A DNA stretch of 64,000 nt, from NCBI RefSeq assembly GCF_029537235.1, contig NZ_CP120638.1, forward strand, positions 4,205,415 to 4,269,414. Reading direction: 5' to 3'. The notes beneath the pieces are model-generated. The model was not told where the DNA came from. It was given only the letters and a program-made list of their open reading frames with translations, and did not search any database. The stretch comes from Rhizobium sp. 32-5/1 (GTDB lineage Bacteria > Pseudomonadota > Alphaproteobacteria > Rhizobiales > Rhizobiaceae). A program made the translations under genes and the position numbers. Below, one piece after another: positions 10,573-21,051 of this stretch (position 1 is its first letter; each line of letters starts with the position of its first letter).

Positions 10573-11393
10573 ATGACCAAGGATTATGGGCGTCTGGACG
10601 GAAAGATCGCCATTGTTACCGGCGGAACGCAGGGTTTGGGCGCGACTATTGCCGGGCTTTTTGCCGAGCGGGGGCCGCAGGCATCGTGATATGCGGGCGC
10701 AATGCCGGCAAGGGCGAGGCCAAGGCGGCCGAGATCGGGAAGGCGACGGGAACGAGAGTGGTCTACGTTCAGGCGGATCTTGAAAAGGTGGAGGACGCCG
10801 CAAAGGTGGTTGCCGCCTGCGATGCGGCTTTCGGCCGTGTCGATTCGCTGGTCAATGCCGCCGCGATCACCGACCGGGGCACGATCCTCGATACGAGCCC
10901 GGAACTGTTCGACCGCATGTTCGCGATCAATGTGCGCGCGCCGTTCTTCCTGATGCAGGAGACAATCAAGGTCATGCGCCGCGAGAAGATCGAAGGCACG
11001 ATCGTCAATATCGGCTCCATGTCGGCCAAGGCCGGCCAGCCCTTCATCAGCGCCTATTGTGCTTCCAAGGGCGCGCTGGAGACGCTGACCAAGAACACGG
11101 CCTATGCGGTATTGCGCAATCGTATCCGGGTCAACGGCCTGAACATCGGCTGGATGGCGTCCGAAGGTGAGGACCGCATCCAGCGGGAATTCCACGGTGC
11201 GCCAGCCGATTGGCTGGAGAAGGCGGCGGCCAGCCAGCCGTTCGGGCGGCTCGTCGATCCGGCCGAGGTTGCGCGTGCCTGCGCCTATCTGTCGTCGGCA
11301 GAATCCGGCCTGATGACCGGCTCGGTGATCTGCTTCGACCAGTCGATCTGGGGCGCCTACGACGGATCACCGCACCCGGACGCGCCGATCTGA
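10573..11393 (+). CDS. Short-chain dehydrogenase/reductase (frameshifted)
   Basis: About 273 residues with the classical SDR plan: nucleotide-binding IVTGGTQGLGA near the N-terminus, the NAA motif (SLVNAAAI), catalytic Ser in VNIGSMSAK and YxxxK in SAYCASKGALE. An NAD(P)H-linked alcohol/ketone interconversion is expected, probably acting on the product or precursor of the upstream dioxygenase. ATG 10573 follows GGAGGAGAGACA. A G run at 10670-10674 is one base short; adding one G joins LFAERG to AAGIVICGRNAGKG. The C-terminal stretch (CFDQSIWGAYDGSPH) is longer than in minimal SDRs. Co-transcription with the dioxygenase gene is likely. Confidence 0.87.
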
Positions 11394-11460
11394 GGTGGAG
11401 CTAAGTCACGGGTTGGCGGCGGCCTTGCTTTCGGCTGCCCCTTATGCCCATATCCAGCCT

Positions 11461-12397
<937 letters not shown>

Positions 12398-12398
12398 A

Positions 12399-13502
12399 TC
12401 AGTTGCTCTGGACTGGCTGATAGCCGGGCCCGGTCGGGTGTTTGAGGTCGATCGCCGATTCCTGCGGTGGCAGGAAGGTCGGACCGACGACCCGGACTTT
12501 CGCATTGGAAGGATCGTAGGGCCGGTCTTCGACGACGGCAGCCGCCTTTTCCTTGCCAGACGGCGTGGTGACCGCGATGATCGAAGAACCGTCGGCCGGC
12601 AAGCTTTGTTTTGCAATCACGGGCTGTTCGACCCCGAAGCCGGAAACGGCAGCCGGTTTGCAGCCACACTGTCCTGCCGTCTGACCGTGGTCACGGGTGC
12701 GGTAGGCAAAAGCGGTCGGCAGGTGCGTATAAGGCTGGCCCGTCACGGCCGATACCATCTCGTCGGTTTCTTCGGTTGCCAGTGAATGAAAATAGAGTTC
12801 CGTTTCCGCGCCCGGGCAACGGCGCTCGCAGGCCACGGAATCGCGTTGGAAATCGGCGGGTGTCGCATTTCCTGAAATCGGGAAGAAGGCGCCGTCGCAG
12901 GTCCGCACACACATCGTGCGCAGGGGCCCTCCATCGAGGGAGGGAACGCCGAGGTCGTCGATGTCCGTGCTGCCGCGCAGCATCGTGAACGTCTCGCCGG
13001 CTTTCGGAAGCCCTTCGAGGATGTTGCGATGGATTTCGGGTTCCGACGCCGATGCGTTGATGACGTCGTCTTGTTGCTCGCTGCAGCGATTGACATCGAG
13101 CGCCGCGAGGATGCGGCGGCGATTGATGTCGTTGTCGCCGCCAGACACCAGATGCTGGCGACGGGCCTTGAGCGTGTCGAGGTCGTTTTCCATCTGGCCG
13201 ATGGTCGCTTCCATGCTGTCGCAGGCATCCGCATTCGGTCCACCGACGATGATGATGCTGCCGCTGCTGCATCCAAGGCGGCGGCGTTCGTTGCGCGCCT
13301 TGCGCAGGTCGAGATTTTGACGGGAGATCGCGGCGGTGTAGTCGCGAGCGTTGGCATTGCTGGTGACGATTTTTGGCAGGTTCGACAGGCGTGTATTCAG
13401 CCTGTCGCAGACGGCTGACGCCTGCGCAGAAACGCTCATGGCCACGAATAACGGCAGGACAAGCGCCGCAATAGCTGCCGAACGGTAGGACACGTGTTTC
13501 AT
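12399..13502 (-). CDS. Secreted DUF2865 protein
   Basis: About 367 residues, beginning with a signal peptide (hydrophobic AAIALVLPLFVAMSVSAQASA, from roughly residue 11). The rest is a DUF2865-type exported domain with a Cys-rich core: LRTMCVRTCDGAFFPISGN, RDSVACERRCPG and a late CGCKP. A helical, probably coiled-coil segment covers about residues 55-130. Periplasmic or surface location is inferred. The ATG at 13502 places the signal peptide correctly; an upstream in-frame ATG at 13571 would add a cytoplasmic-looking extension. No function is established for this family. It is convergent with bluB. Confidence 0.8.
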   Translation of the reverse strand: MKHVSYRSAAIAALVLPLFVAMSVSAQASAVCDRLNTRLSNLPKIVTSNANARDYTAAISRQNLDLRKARNERRRLGCSSGSIIIVGGPNADACDSMEATIGQMENDLDTLKARRQHLVSGGDNDINRRRILAALDVNRCSEQQDDVINASASEPEIHRNILEGLPKAGETFTMLRGSTDIDDLGVPSLDGGPLRTMCVRTCDGAFFPISGNATPADFQRDSVACERRCPGAETELYFHSLATEETDEMVSAVTGQPYTHLPTAFAYRTRDHGQTAGQCGCKPAAVSGFGVEQPVIAKQSLPADGSSIIAVTTPSGKEKAAAVVEDRPYDPSNAKVRVVGPTFLPPQESAIDLKHPTGPGYQPVQSN

Positions 13503-13635
13503 CTCTCGTCTGAGCGGGCCGCAGGGTGTTGCCTTGCGGCAAATCGCGCATTTTCCAAGCAGCGCCATCATAGCGGCATTCGCGAAGGGTGCAACGCGCT
13601 CACTGACTTTACGTTAACAAGGCTGTTTGGCATAC

Positions 13636-13671
13636 GGACGAGACGGGCTGTGGAGGCAGCCCGTCTCGTCC
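13636..13671 (-). terminator. Perfect 15-bp inverted repeat after the AHL synthase gene
   Basis: GGACGAGACGGGCTG at 13636-13650 is the exact reverse complement of 13657-13671, with a six-base loop. It begins ten bases after the AHL synthase stop. No T run follows, so it is a strong hairpin whose terminator role is inferred from position. It also lies 134 bases upstream of the DUF2865 start. Confidence 0.6.
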
Positions 13672-13680
13672 GTCCGATTT

Positions 13681-14325
13681 CTACGCGGCGCGCGCCGTTT
13701 CCAGCGACATGGGGGATGCCAGCACCGAGCCATCGAGCCGGGCTGCCGACTTCATGGTATCGAGCAGGTCTGCCGTCACCTCCCAGGCGACGGCGACGGC
13801 CTGCACCGATCCTATCCTCTGTGGCTCACCGATGCGTTCGCCGGGGCAACCCATGCGTCGGAACATGCGCTCGAGAAATACGTCGGTGACGGTCACGATA
13901 TGGCTAAGGCTGGACGCCAGGCCGAGTTCTCCGACGCCGCACATCAGTTCGGCAGCGGCGATCGTCACCTGATTGGATGCGCGGTCCTGCGAAATCTCCG
14001 GATCGATGCAGAAGCGGCTCGATTCCCAGACCGAGGCGCTGCGGATCTGTGGATTGTCGCCGAGCAGGATGGGAAAGGTGTCGTCGAGCATGTTCGGACC
14101 GAGCGTCGGCAAAAGCCGAAGCGATCCGCGCAGACGTCCCGTCTCGTCGTCGTAGGACAGGACGTAGAGAGGATTGGCATCGTCATAGTCGTCAATCTCC
14201 CAAGCACCGCGCACGGATACGTCCCATTTCAGGAGGTCGTGGAAGACACGCTTTCGCAAGCGGAACATCGCATCCATTTCTTGCGGATGGAGTTTACTAC
14301 TCTTATTGTTCAATATCCTGATCAT
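13681..14325 (-). CDS. sinI: Acyl-homoserine lactone synthase, SinI/LuxI family
   Basis: 214 residues with every near-invariant LuxI-family residue at its canonical place: Arg24, Phe28, Trp34, Asp45, Asp48, Arg70, Phe84, Glu101 and Arg104. These enzymes make N-acyl-homoserine lactones from S-adenosylmethionine and acyl-ACP. The gene lies 167 bases downstream of a LuxR-type regulator on the same strand, with a lux-box-like element about 60 bases before its start. The pair sits beside a two-domain malic enzyme, which is the neighbourhood of sinR/sinI in S. meliloti. The sinI symbol rests on that synteny and could equally be an avsI-type homologue; acyl chain length cannot be read. Confidence 0.9.
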   Translation of the reverse strand: MIRILNNKSSKLHPQEMDAMFRLRKRVFHDLLKWDVSVRGAWEIDDYDDANPLYVLSYDDETGRLRGSLRLLPTLGPNMLDDTFPILLGDNPQIRSASVWESSRFCIDPEISQDRASNQVTIAAAELMCGVGELGLASSLSHIVTVTDVFLERMFRRMGCPGERIGEPQRIGSVQAVAVAWEVTADLLDTMKSAARLDGSVLASPMSLETARAA

Positions 14326-14384
14326 CGTTCGCTCCTGTCACGGGTTGTGAGGAGACGATGCTGTCAGGGATGATTGTGATGCAA

Positions 14385-14404
14385 AACTGTCGGTAGTGAC
14401 AGGT
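14385..14404. promoter_or_regulatory. Lux-box-like operator
   Basis: The 20-mer AACTGTCGGTAGTGACAGGT is an imperfect palindrome with half-sites AACTGT and ACAGGT around eight bases. Read toward the synthase it is ACCTGT-N8-ACAGTT, close to the lux-box consensus ACCTGT-N8-ACAGGT. It lies 60 bases upstream of the AHL synthase start, where a LuxR-type activator would bind. Confidence 0.7.
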
Positions 14405-14492
14405 TGCTGATACACGTCATAATGCCGTAGCCTGCTGCAGGATCAGGCAAAGCGGTCCCATAACAGGGGGATACCGGGGCGGTTGAAGACGA

Positions 14493-15224
14493 TCAGGAAA
14501 CAGGAATCAGAGATTGACGCACAGCTTGGGCAACCGCCTGGGTATTGGAGACCACGTTCAGTTTACGCCGGGCATTGGTCATGAAGAACCTTACGGTTCG
14601 TTCGGTAATTCCGAGAATCGTAGCAATTTCCCAATAACTTTTTCCCGCTGCTGCCCAGCCGAGAACCTCAGTCTCCCTGTTTGTCAGGGCAATCGCATCA
14701 GGCAGGGGATCGAGACGCCGTTCATCGCTTTCGAGAAGAGAGGCATGAAAAAGATTAGCCAGCAACTGGAAATCCCGCAGATGAAGGCGGCGGTAAGCCG
14801 TCCATTCGGCGGCGGGCATGTCCGCCTGAATCATCAGCCTTGCACAGCGTCGGGTTGGCGCCGATAGCGGCAGGATAACGCCTTCCGCGGGGTGGCCGAA
14901 GTAAAGCGCCGCTTGAAACAACGCTTCGGGATATCGTCTGCGGGCTTCGCCGAGATCGATGGGTCGTACGTCGCTTGACGGCATCTTCAGGACAGCGTCG
15001 ATACAACCGGAATCACTGACGAGGTAGGCTTCAACAAGGGACGTGTCGAAGGTATGGTGGATCCGATGAATACGGAAGCCGCGCGAAAGCAACTCTACGT
15101 CCGCATATATCATGTTCGCGATGTGGAACGTGCTGCGCATCAGGGCGAAAAACCGTTTTGGTTCAACGGCTTTTTCGCTTTCCATAATGTCCAGCAGGTC
15201 AAAGAATGCCTGTTGGTCAGCCAT
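14493..15224 (-). CDS. sinR: LuxR-type quorum-sensing regulator, SinR-like
   Basis: 243 residues: an N-terminal autoinducer-binding-like domain (about 20-160) and a C-terminal GerE/LuxR helix-turn-helix (LTNRETEVLGWAAAGKSYWEIATILGITERTVRFFMTN is the matching region, residues ~177-215). Position upstream of the AHL synthase on the same strand makes it the cognate activator. The binding domain is divergent from TraR/LuxR, as SinR also is, so direct AHL binding should not be assumed. The ATG at 15224 has no strong ribosome site. The 145 bases before it are markedly AT-rich and contain GTAC-N8-GTAC at about 15283-15298, a possible operator. Confidence 0.85.
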   Translation of the reverse strand: MADQQAFFDLLDIMESEKAVEPKRFFALMRSTFHIANMIYADVELLSRGFRIHRIHHTFDTSLVEAYLVSDSGCIDAVLKMPSSDVRPIDLGEARRRYPEALFQAALYFGHPAEGVILPLSAPTRRCARLMIQADMPAAEWTAYRRLHLRDFQLLANLFHASLLESDERRLDPLPDAIALTNRETEVLGWAAAGKSYWEIATILGITERTVRFFMTNARRKLNVVSNTQAVAQAVRQSLIPVS

Positions 15225-15369
15225 GCGCCAATACCCTGTTATTTTATGGGATTTAGCATGCTAACGGTTCTGCTGCTTGTCCAGTACAATTTTGAGTACA
15301 CAGGAGATTTTGATCTATTTACAACCTAGGGTTGCATAAATAGTCACTTTTAAACACTTTCCTGCAGTG

Positions 15370-17681
15370 TCATTCCGGATAGGAGGCCTCGACGACGGCA
15401 AGTGCCGCCATGTTGACAACTCCCCGCGATGTCACCGACGGCGACAGGATATGGGCGGGCAGGGCGGTTCCGAGCAGGATCGGCCCGACATGCAGGCTGT
15501 CTGTCATGGTCTTGACGACACCGAGCGTGATGTTGGCGGCATCCAGGTTTGGGAAGACCAGAAGATTGGCTTCACCGGCAAGCGTCGAATTCGGCATGAC
15601 GCGGCGGCGCAGGATTTCCGAAATCGCGGAATCGCCATGCATTTCGCCGTCCGCCTCTAGGTCAGGGGCCAGTTCGCGAACCAGTTGGATTGCCTTGCGC
15701 ATCTTGAAGGCGCTTTCGGAATCGCGCGATCCGAAATTGGAATGGGAGACCAGGGCCGCACGCGGCGTGATGCCGAAGCGGCGGATTTCCTGCGCGGCCA
15801 TTACCGTCTTCTGGGCGATTTCCTCGGCCGTCGGATTGAAGGTCACATAAGTATCGGTGAGGAAGGTCGCGCCGCGCTGCGAGATCAAAAGGCTGAGCGC
15901 GGAGAAATCCAGCACGCCTTTGCGCATGCCGATGATCTGCGAAACGTCGCGCAGGTGCCGGCTGTAGCGGCCTTCGACGCCGCAGATCAGCGCATCGGCT
16001 TCGCCGCGCTTGACGGCGAGCGCGCCGATTACCGTCTGGTTGGTGCGCACGATCGTGCGGGCGGCTTCCGGGATGACGCCGAGGCGGCCGACAAGCGCGA
16101 AATATTCCTCGACATAGTCGCGAAAGCGCGGATCGCCTTCGGGATTGACCACTTCGAAATCCGTGTCCGGACGGATGCGCAGGCCGTAGCGCTTCAGGCG
16201 CGATTCGATGATCTGCGGGCGGCCGATGAGGATCGGGCGGGCGGTGCCGTCCTCGAGAAGCACCTGGGCGGCGCGCAGGACGCGCTCGTCTTCACCTTCC
16301 GCGAAGATGACGCGGTTCTTCTGGGCGTTTTTGGCGGCCGCGAAGATCGGCTTCATGATGAAGCCGGAGCGGAAGACGAAGCGGTTCAACTGGTCGAGAT
16401 AGGCATCGAAATCGGCGATCGGCCGGTCAGCGACGCCGCTATCGGCGGCAGCCTTTGCGACGGCCGGCGCGATGCGCAGGATCAGCCGCTGGTCGAACGG
16501 CGAGGGGATGAGATAATCGGGGCCGAAAATCGGCGTCTCGCCGGAATAGGCGCGGGCCGCGACATCCGACGGTTCCTCGCGGGCAAGGGCCGCGATGGCG
16601 CGTACCGCCGCCATCTTCATCTCTTCGTTGATCGTGCGGGCACCGCAATCGAGCGCGCCGCGGAAGATATAAGGGAAACACAGGACATTGTTGACCTGGT
16701 TGGGGAAGTCGGAGCGGCCGGTGCAGATCATCGCATCCGGGCGGGCCGCGCGCGCCAGTTCCGGCATGATTTCCGGGTTTGGATTGGCGAGCGCCATGAT
16801 GAGAGGCTTTTCGGCCATCTGCACCAGAAGCTCCGGCTTCAGCACGCCGGCGGCGGACAGGCCGAGGAAGACGTCCGCTCCGCCTATGCTGTCGGCGAGA
16901 ACGCGATTTTTGCTGTCCTGCGCATAGATCGACTTCCACTGGTCCATCAGCACTTCGCGGCCGACATAGACGAGGCCCTCGAGATCGTGGACCCAAATGT
17001 TTCGCGCTGCGCTCCGAGCGTGACGAGAAGGTTGAGGCAGGCAAGCGCCGCGGCACCGGCACCCGATGTGACGATCTTTGCCTTGGCGATATCCTTGCCG
17101 GCGAGTTCCAGGCCATTCAGGATCGCGGCCGCAACGATGATCGCCGTGCCGTGCTGGTCGTCGTGGAAGACGGGAATGTCCATCTTCTCACGCAGGCGGC
17201 GTTCGACTTCGAAACATTCTGGCGCCTTGATGTCCTCGAGATTGATGCCGCCGAAGGTGGGCTCCAGCGCCGAGATGACGTCGACCATGCGGTCGATTTC
17301 CGGCGCGTCGATCTCGATGTCGAAGACGTCGATGCCGGCGAATTTCTTGAACAGGACAGCCTTGCCTTCCATGACCGGCTTGGAGGCGAGCGGGCCGATA
17401 TTGCCGAGCCCCAGCACCGCTGTACCGTTGGAAATGACGGCGACCAGATTGGCGCGCGCGGTATAGTCGGCAGCCGTCGATGGATCGTCGCGGATGGCAA
17501 GGCAAGGGGCCGCAACGCCGGGAGAATAGGCGAGCGCGAGGTCACGCTGATTGCCGAGCGGCTTGGTCGGCTGGATCTCGAGCTTGCCCGGACGTGGGTA
17601 GCGGTGGAAGAACAGCGCCTGTGCGTCGAGATCGCCGCTTTCCGGAACTTCTGGATTCTTTGCCTTGTCGCCGGTGTTCAT
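15370..17681 (-). CDS. dme: Malic enzyme with C-terminal phosphotransacetylase-like domain (frameshifted)
   Basis: About 770 residues when corrected. The N-terminal half is a malic enzyme (oxidative decarboxylation of malate to pyruvate): [27 protein letters not shown] and the nucleotide-binding [10 protein letters not shown]. The C-terminal ~320 residues resemble phosphotransacetylase, which in these chimeric enzymes is regulatory. The T run at 17000-17002 lacks one T (an A on the coding strand); adding it turns AQRETFG into [13 protein letters not shown] and joins both halves. Length and the sinRI neighbours favour the NAD+-dependent DME over TME, but cofactor choice is not proven. ATG 17681 is the start. 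Confidence 0.9.
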
Positions 17682-17856
17682 GCTCGATCCTCAACTATTC
17701 TTTTGCGGTTCTTTTTGCATGAAAAAATCGCGGCGTACAGTTTCGAAAACCCGTTTTGCCCAGACCGCACTCTGTCACGCGACATCCCGGTGTCATTCTC
17801 CTGAAACAAGAGTCTGGTTTTGAGTGCGGGAACACAGTCCGAACCGCGAGGCAGGC

Positions 17857-18696
17857 ATGACAGCCGAAACAAACCCGTCATCCACCCGTCACTATAAAAC
17901 CCTGTTTATTTCAGACGTCCATCTCGGCTCCAAGGCGGCAAAGACCGACTATCTGCTGGATTTCCTGCGGCTGCATGATGCCGACACCATCATCCTGGTC
18001 GGCGACATCATCGACGGCTGGCGGTTGAAGCGCAGCTGGTATTGGCCGCAGCCCTGCAATGACGTTGTCCAGAAACTGCTGCGCAAGGCACGCAAGGGCA
18101 CGCGCATCATTTATATCCCCGGCAATCACGACGAATTCATGCGGGATTTCCCCGGCGTGCATTTCGGCGGCATCGAAGTCGCCCAGCGCCATATGCACGA
18201 GGCGGCCGATGGGAAACGTTATCTCGTGCTGCACGGCGATGAATTCGATGTCGTGGTGCGCAATGCGCGGCTGCTCGCCTATCTCGGCGATTGGGCCTAC
18301 GACATGGCGATTGTCATCAATATCGGATTATCGGCGGTCCGTCGCCGCCTCGGCATGCCGTACTGGTCGTTTTCCGCCTGGGCCAAGCTGCAGGTCAAGC
18401 ATGCGGTGAATTTCATCGGCGAGTTCCAGCGCGTGGTGGCTGATGAAGCCCGCCGCGCCGATGCCGATGGCGTGATCTGCGGCCATATCCACCACGCCGT
18501 CATCGAGGAGATCGATGGCATCCGCTACATCAATACCGGCGACTGGGTGGAAAGCTGCACAGCCATTGCCGAGCATGAAGACGGCACCATGGAACTGCTT
18601 ACCTGGCAGCAGGTGAGAAGCGTGCCCGCCGAGCGCGAGGATACATCCGAAGTCGAAATGCTGATGACCCGTGCACTTGCGCAACACGCAGCCTGA
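17857..18696 (+). CDS. UDP-2,3-diacylglucosamine diphosphatase-like metallophosphoesterase
   Basis: 279 residues with a complete calcineurin-like metal site: DVHLGS, GDIIDGW, GNHDEF, HGDEFD and GHIHHA. It resembles LpxH-type enzymes annotated as UDP-2,3-diacylglucosamine diphosphatase, which act in lipid A synthesis at the inner membrane. Many alphaproteobacteria use the unrelated LpxI, so the lipid A role needs confirmation; another phosphate ester is possible. The ATG at 17857 follows GAGGCAGGC. It is divergent from the malic enzyme gene and 82 bases upstream of the MFS gene on the same strand. Confidence 0.8.
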   Translation: MTAETNPSSTRHYKTLFISDVHLGSKAAKTDYLLDFLRLHDADTIILVGDIIDGWRLKRSWYWPQPCNDVVQKLLRKARKGTRIIYIPGNHDEFMRDFPGVHFGGIEVAQRHMHEAADGKRYLVLHGDEFDVVVRNARLLAYLGDWAYDMAIVINIGLSAVRRRLGMPYWSFSAWAKLQVKHAVNFIGEFQRVVADEARRADADGVICGHIHHAVIEEIDGIRYINTGDWVESCTAIAEHEDGTMELLTWQQVRSVPAEREDTSEVEMLMTRALAQHAA

Positions 18697-18778
18697 AAAA
18701 CCGCTGTAGCGAATTCTGGCATCTGGCTGCAGGACGGGCGCTCGTGATAGGCCTTTTAGGTATTCATCAGGTCTTTTC

Positions 18779-19999
18779 ATGATTCCGTCTTCCTCGGCTC
18801 CGTTTCGTCAGGATGCGCCTGCACATTTCGCCTTGCGCACCGCTCTTCTTTTCTGTGCCCCGCTGATCGTCAACGGGTTCGCCATGCCGTATTTTCCGGT
18901 TTGGCTGAGTACGCTGTCGCTCAATGATTTCGAGATCGGCATCATCCTCGCCGTGCCGCTGTTAGTCCGCGTCATCACGGCGCCATTGGTGGGCCTGCTT
19001 GCGGATCGTATCGGCGAGCGGGCGCGGGTTCTCGTCTGGTCGGGCATGCTGTCGCTGCTTACCGCGCTCGCCTTGTTCGTGTCGCACAGTTTCTGGTTCG
19101 TGCTGATCATCTACGCTGTGCAGGGCGCCGTCTATTCTCCCTATGTGCCGATCGTCGAGGCCATCGCGCTGACGGGCGTGCGCCGGTGGCATTTCGACTA
19201 TGGCCAGATGCGGCTTTGGGGCTCGGTGGCCTTCATCGGCGCGACCATGCTCGGTGGCGTGCTGATCGGGATATACGGCGGAGACATGGTGCTGCCGGCG
19301 ATGGCGGGTGGTTTTGTCCTGACGATCATCACTGCGCTCGCTGCACCGCGAGTCGGTCGCCCGCGCCAGCCATCAGTGGTGGCAACGCTAACCTCGCCGC
19401 CGCCGCGCGCCTTGCGTGCCCGCGATCTCCAACTGCTCCTGATCGGCGTGACGCTGGTCAATGCCAGCCACGCCATGCTGTTTGCCTTCTCGGCGATCTA
19501 TTGGCAGCACATCGGTTTCACCGGCACCGAGATCGGCCTCCTCTGGAGTGCAGGGGTGCTTGCGGAAATTGTCATGTTCTTCTTCACCAAGGCGATCACG
19601 CGACGCTTCAGCATCTGGACGATGATTTTCTCGGGCTGTCTGCTGGCGGTGGTGCGCTGGATCATCTTTCCGATGCCGCTCGGCTTCTGGGGCTATTTCG
19701 TGCTCCAGTGTTTCCACGCCTTCACCTATGCGATCATGCACACAGGCATGCAGAACCGCCTTGTTCAGCGCGTGCCAGAAGCGCAGGAATCCTCGGCGCA
19801 GGGGCTGTATTTCTTCTACACGGGATTGTTCACGGCGATCCTGACCTTGATCTCGGGCTATCTCTACAGCTGGTACGGCGTCGATGGCTTCTACGCGATG
19901 TCGGTGGTGGCGCTCGCTGGCTTCGGCTTTGCAACAGCGTCGTTCTTGTCTCAGCCCCAGAGATCGGCCGTCGGCGGGAAGACCAGCGAGGCTTCGTAG
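18779..19999 (+). CDS. MFS transporter, LacY/HcaT-like (MFS_1_like)
   Basis: 406 residues with about twelve membrane helices and the MFS loop signature LLADRIGERARV between helices 2 and 3. The N-terminus (ALLFCAPLIVNGFAMPYFPVWL) and later NRLVQRVPEAQESSAQGLYFF match the MFS_1_like group that includes the phenylpropionate permease HcaT and nucleoside symporters. The substrate is unknown. The stop at 19999 lies inside the 3' end of the convergent epimerase gene, an overlap of 49 bases. Neighbours do not fix its function; a peptide or cell-wall fragment role next to the epimerase is only a guess. Confidence 0.85.
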   Translation: MIPSSSAPFRQDAPAHFALRTALLFCAPLIVNGFAMPYFPVWLSTLSLNDFEIGIILAVPLLVRVITAPLVGLLADRIGERARVLVWSGMLSLLTALALFVSHSFWFVLIIYAVQGAVYSPYVPIVEAIALTGVRRWHFDYGQMRLWGSVAFIGATMLGGVLIGIYGGDMVLPAMAGGFVLTIITALAAPRVGRPRQPSVVATLTSPPPRALRARDLQLLLIGVTLVNASHAMLFAFSAIYWQHIGFTGTEIGLLWSAGVLAEIVMFFFTKAITRRFSIWTMIFSGCLLAVVRWIIFPMPLGFWGYFVLQCFHAFTYAIMHTGMQNRLVQRVPEAQESSAQGLYFFYTGLFTAILTLISGYLYSWYGVDGFYAMSVVALAGFGFATASFLSQPQRSAVGGKTSEAS

Positions 20000-20934
20000 C
20001 GCAGACCGGGCTCGCGGTCCCTCGCCAAGAGAAGAGGACCGTCAAGATCGACGAAATCGGCGCCCTGGGCCAAAAGGACAGCCGGCGCCATTGCAAGCGA
20101 GGTGCCGACCATGCAGCCGATCATCGTTTTCAGTCTGAGCGCCTTGGCTGTATCGCGCATCAACAGCGCTTCGGTCAGGCCACCCGCCTTGTCGAGCTTG
20201 ATGTTGATCGCGTCGTAGCGGTTGCAAAGCGCGGCAAGATCCACCGTCTGGTGGACGCTTTCATCGGCGCAGACCGGCACCGGTCGAGCGATGGCGGCAA
20301 GTGCCTCGTCCTTGCCGGCCGGCAGCGGTTGTTCGATCAGCGAGACGCCGGCCGCCAGACAGACCGCGAAATGATGGGCCAGATTGTCCGGCGTCCAGCC
20401 TTCATTAGCGTCAAGGATGAGCCCGGTGCCCGGCGCGGCTTCGCGGACCGCGCGAATGCGCGATTCGTCATCGCCGGTACCGACTTTGACCTTGAGCAGC
20501 GCCCGGTGGGCATATCGCGCAGCCTGGGCCGCCATCACCTCCGGCTCACCCAGAGAAATCGTATAGGCCGTCGTCAGGGGCCTGGGTTGGTCCATGCCGG
20601 CGATCACGTAGGCCGGTTTGCCTGCGGCCTTGGCTTCGAGGTCCCAGAGCGCGCAATCAATGGCATTGCGGGCGGCGCCGGCTTTCATCGTTTCGCGTAA
20701 GCCGTGCCGGTCCATTCCGCGTTCGATCGACACACGCGCCGCTTCGATGTGGGCCATCACGCCTTCGATGGTCTCGCCATAACGCGCATAGGGCACGCAT
20801 TCGCCGATGCCCTTTTTCCCGTTTGCCTCGATCGTGCAGGTGACGACCGAGGCGACGGTCTTGGAGCCGCGCGAAATCGTGAACTGCCCGGCAATCGGGA
20901 AGTGCTCGACGGCGCAATGAAGGGAAATCGTCAT
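19951..20934 (-). CDS. L-Ala-D/L-Glu (dipeptide) epimerase, enolase superfamily
   Basis: 327 residues of the mandelate racemase/muconate-lactonizing subgroup. Catalytic and metal motifs are visible: KVKVG (catalytic Lys pair region), ILDANEGW, IEQPLP, CADESV and NIKLDKAGGLTEA. It probably interconverts L-Ala-D-Glu and L-Ala-L-Glu during murein peptide recycling. The ATG at 20934 starts the conserved N-terminal strand; longer in-frame extension to 21183 lacks conservation. Its 3' end overlaps the MFS gene by 49 bases tail-to-tail. It is divergent from the mla cluster. Confidence 0.88.
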   Translation of the reverse strand: MTISLHCAVEHFPIAGQFTISRGSKTVASVVTCTIEANGKKGIGECVPYARYGETIEGVMAHIEAARVSIERGMDRHGLRETMKAGAARNAIDCALWDLEAKAAGKPAYVIAGMDQPRPLTTAYTISLGEPEVMAAQAARYAHRALLKVKVGTGDDESRIRAVREAAPGTGLILDANEGWTPDNLAHHFAVCLAAGVSLIEQPLPAGKDEALAAIARPVPVCADESVHQTVDLAALCNRYDAINIKLDKAGGLTEALLMRDTAKALRLKTMIGCMVGTSLAMAPAVLLAQGADFVDLDGPLLLARDREPGLRYEASLVFPPTADLWG

Positions 20935-21051
20935 GGAACATCTCCGGATGCAGGGCGTTATCAGTCGCGTATAATCCGTCCGATGCTTTCCATCGGTGAC
21001 AGAGGCGCGCCGAGCGGCTATGAGTCGCTGGTGTTTTATCAAATGTAGCCT

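Noticed and set aside
15685..17466. A 593-codon open frame antisense to the malic enzyme gene
   Set aside because: It arises from GC-rich codon bias opposite a conserved gene.
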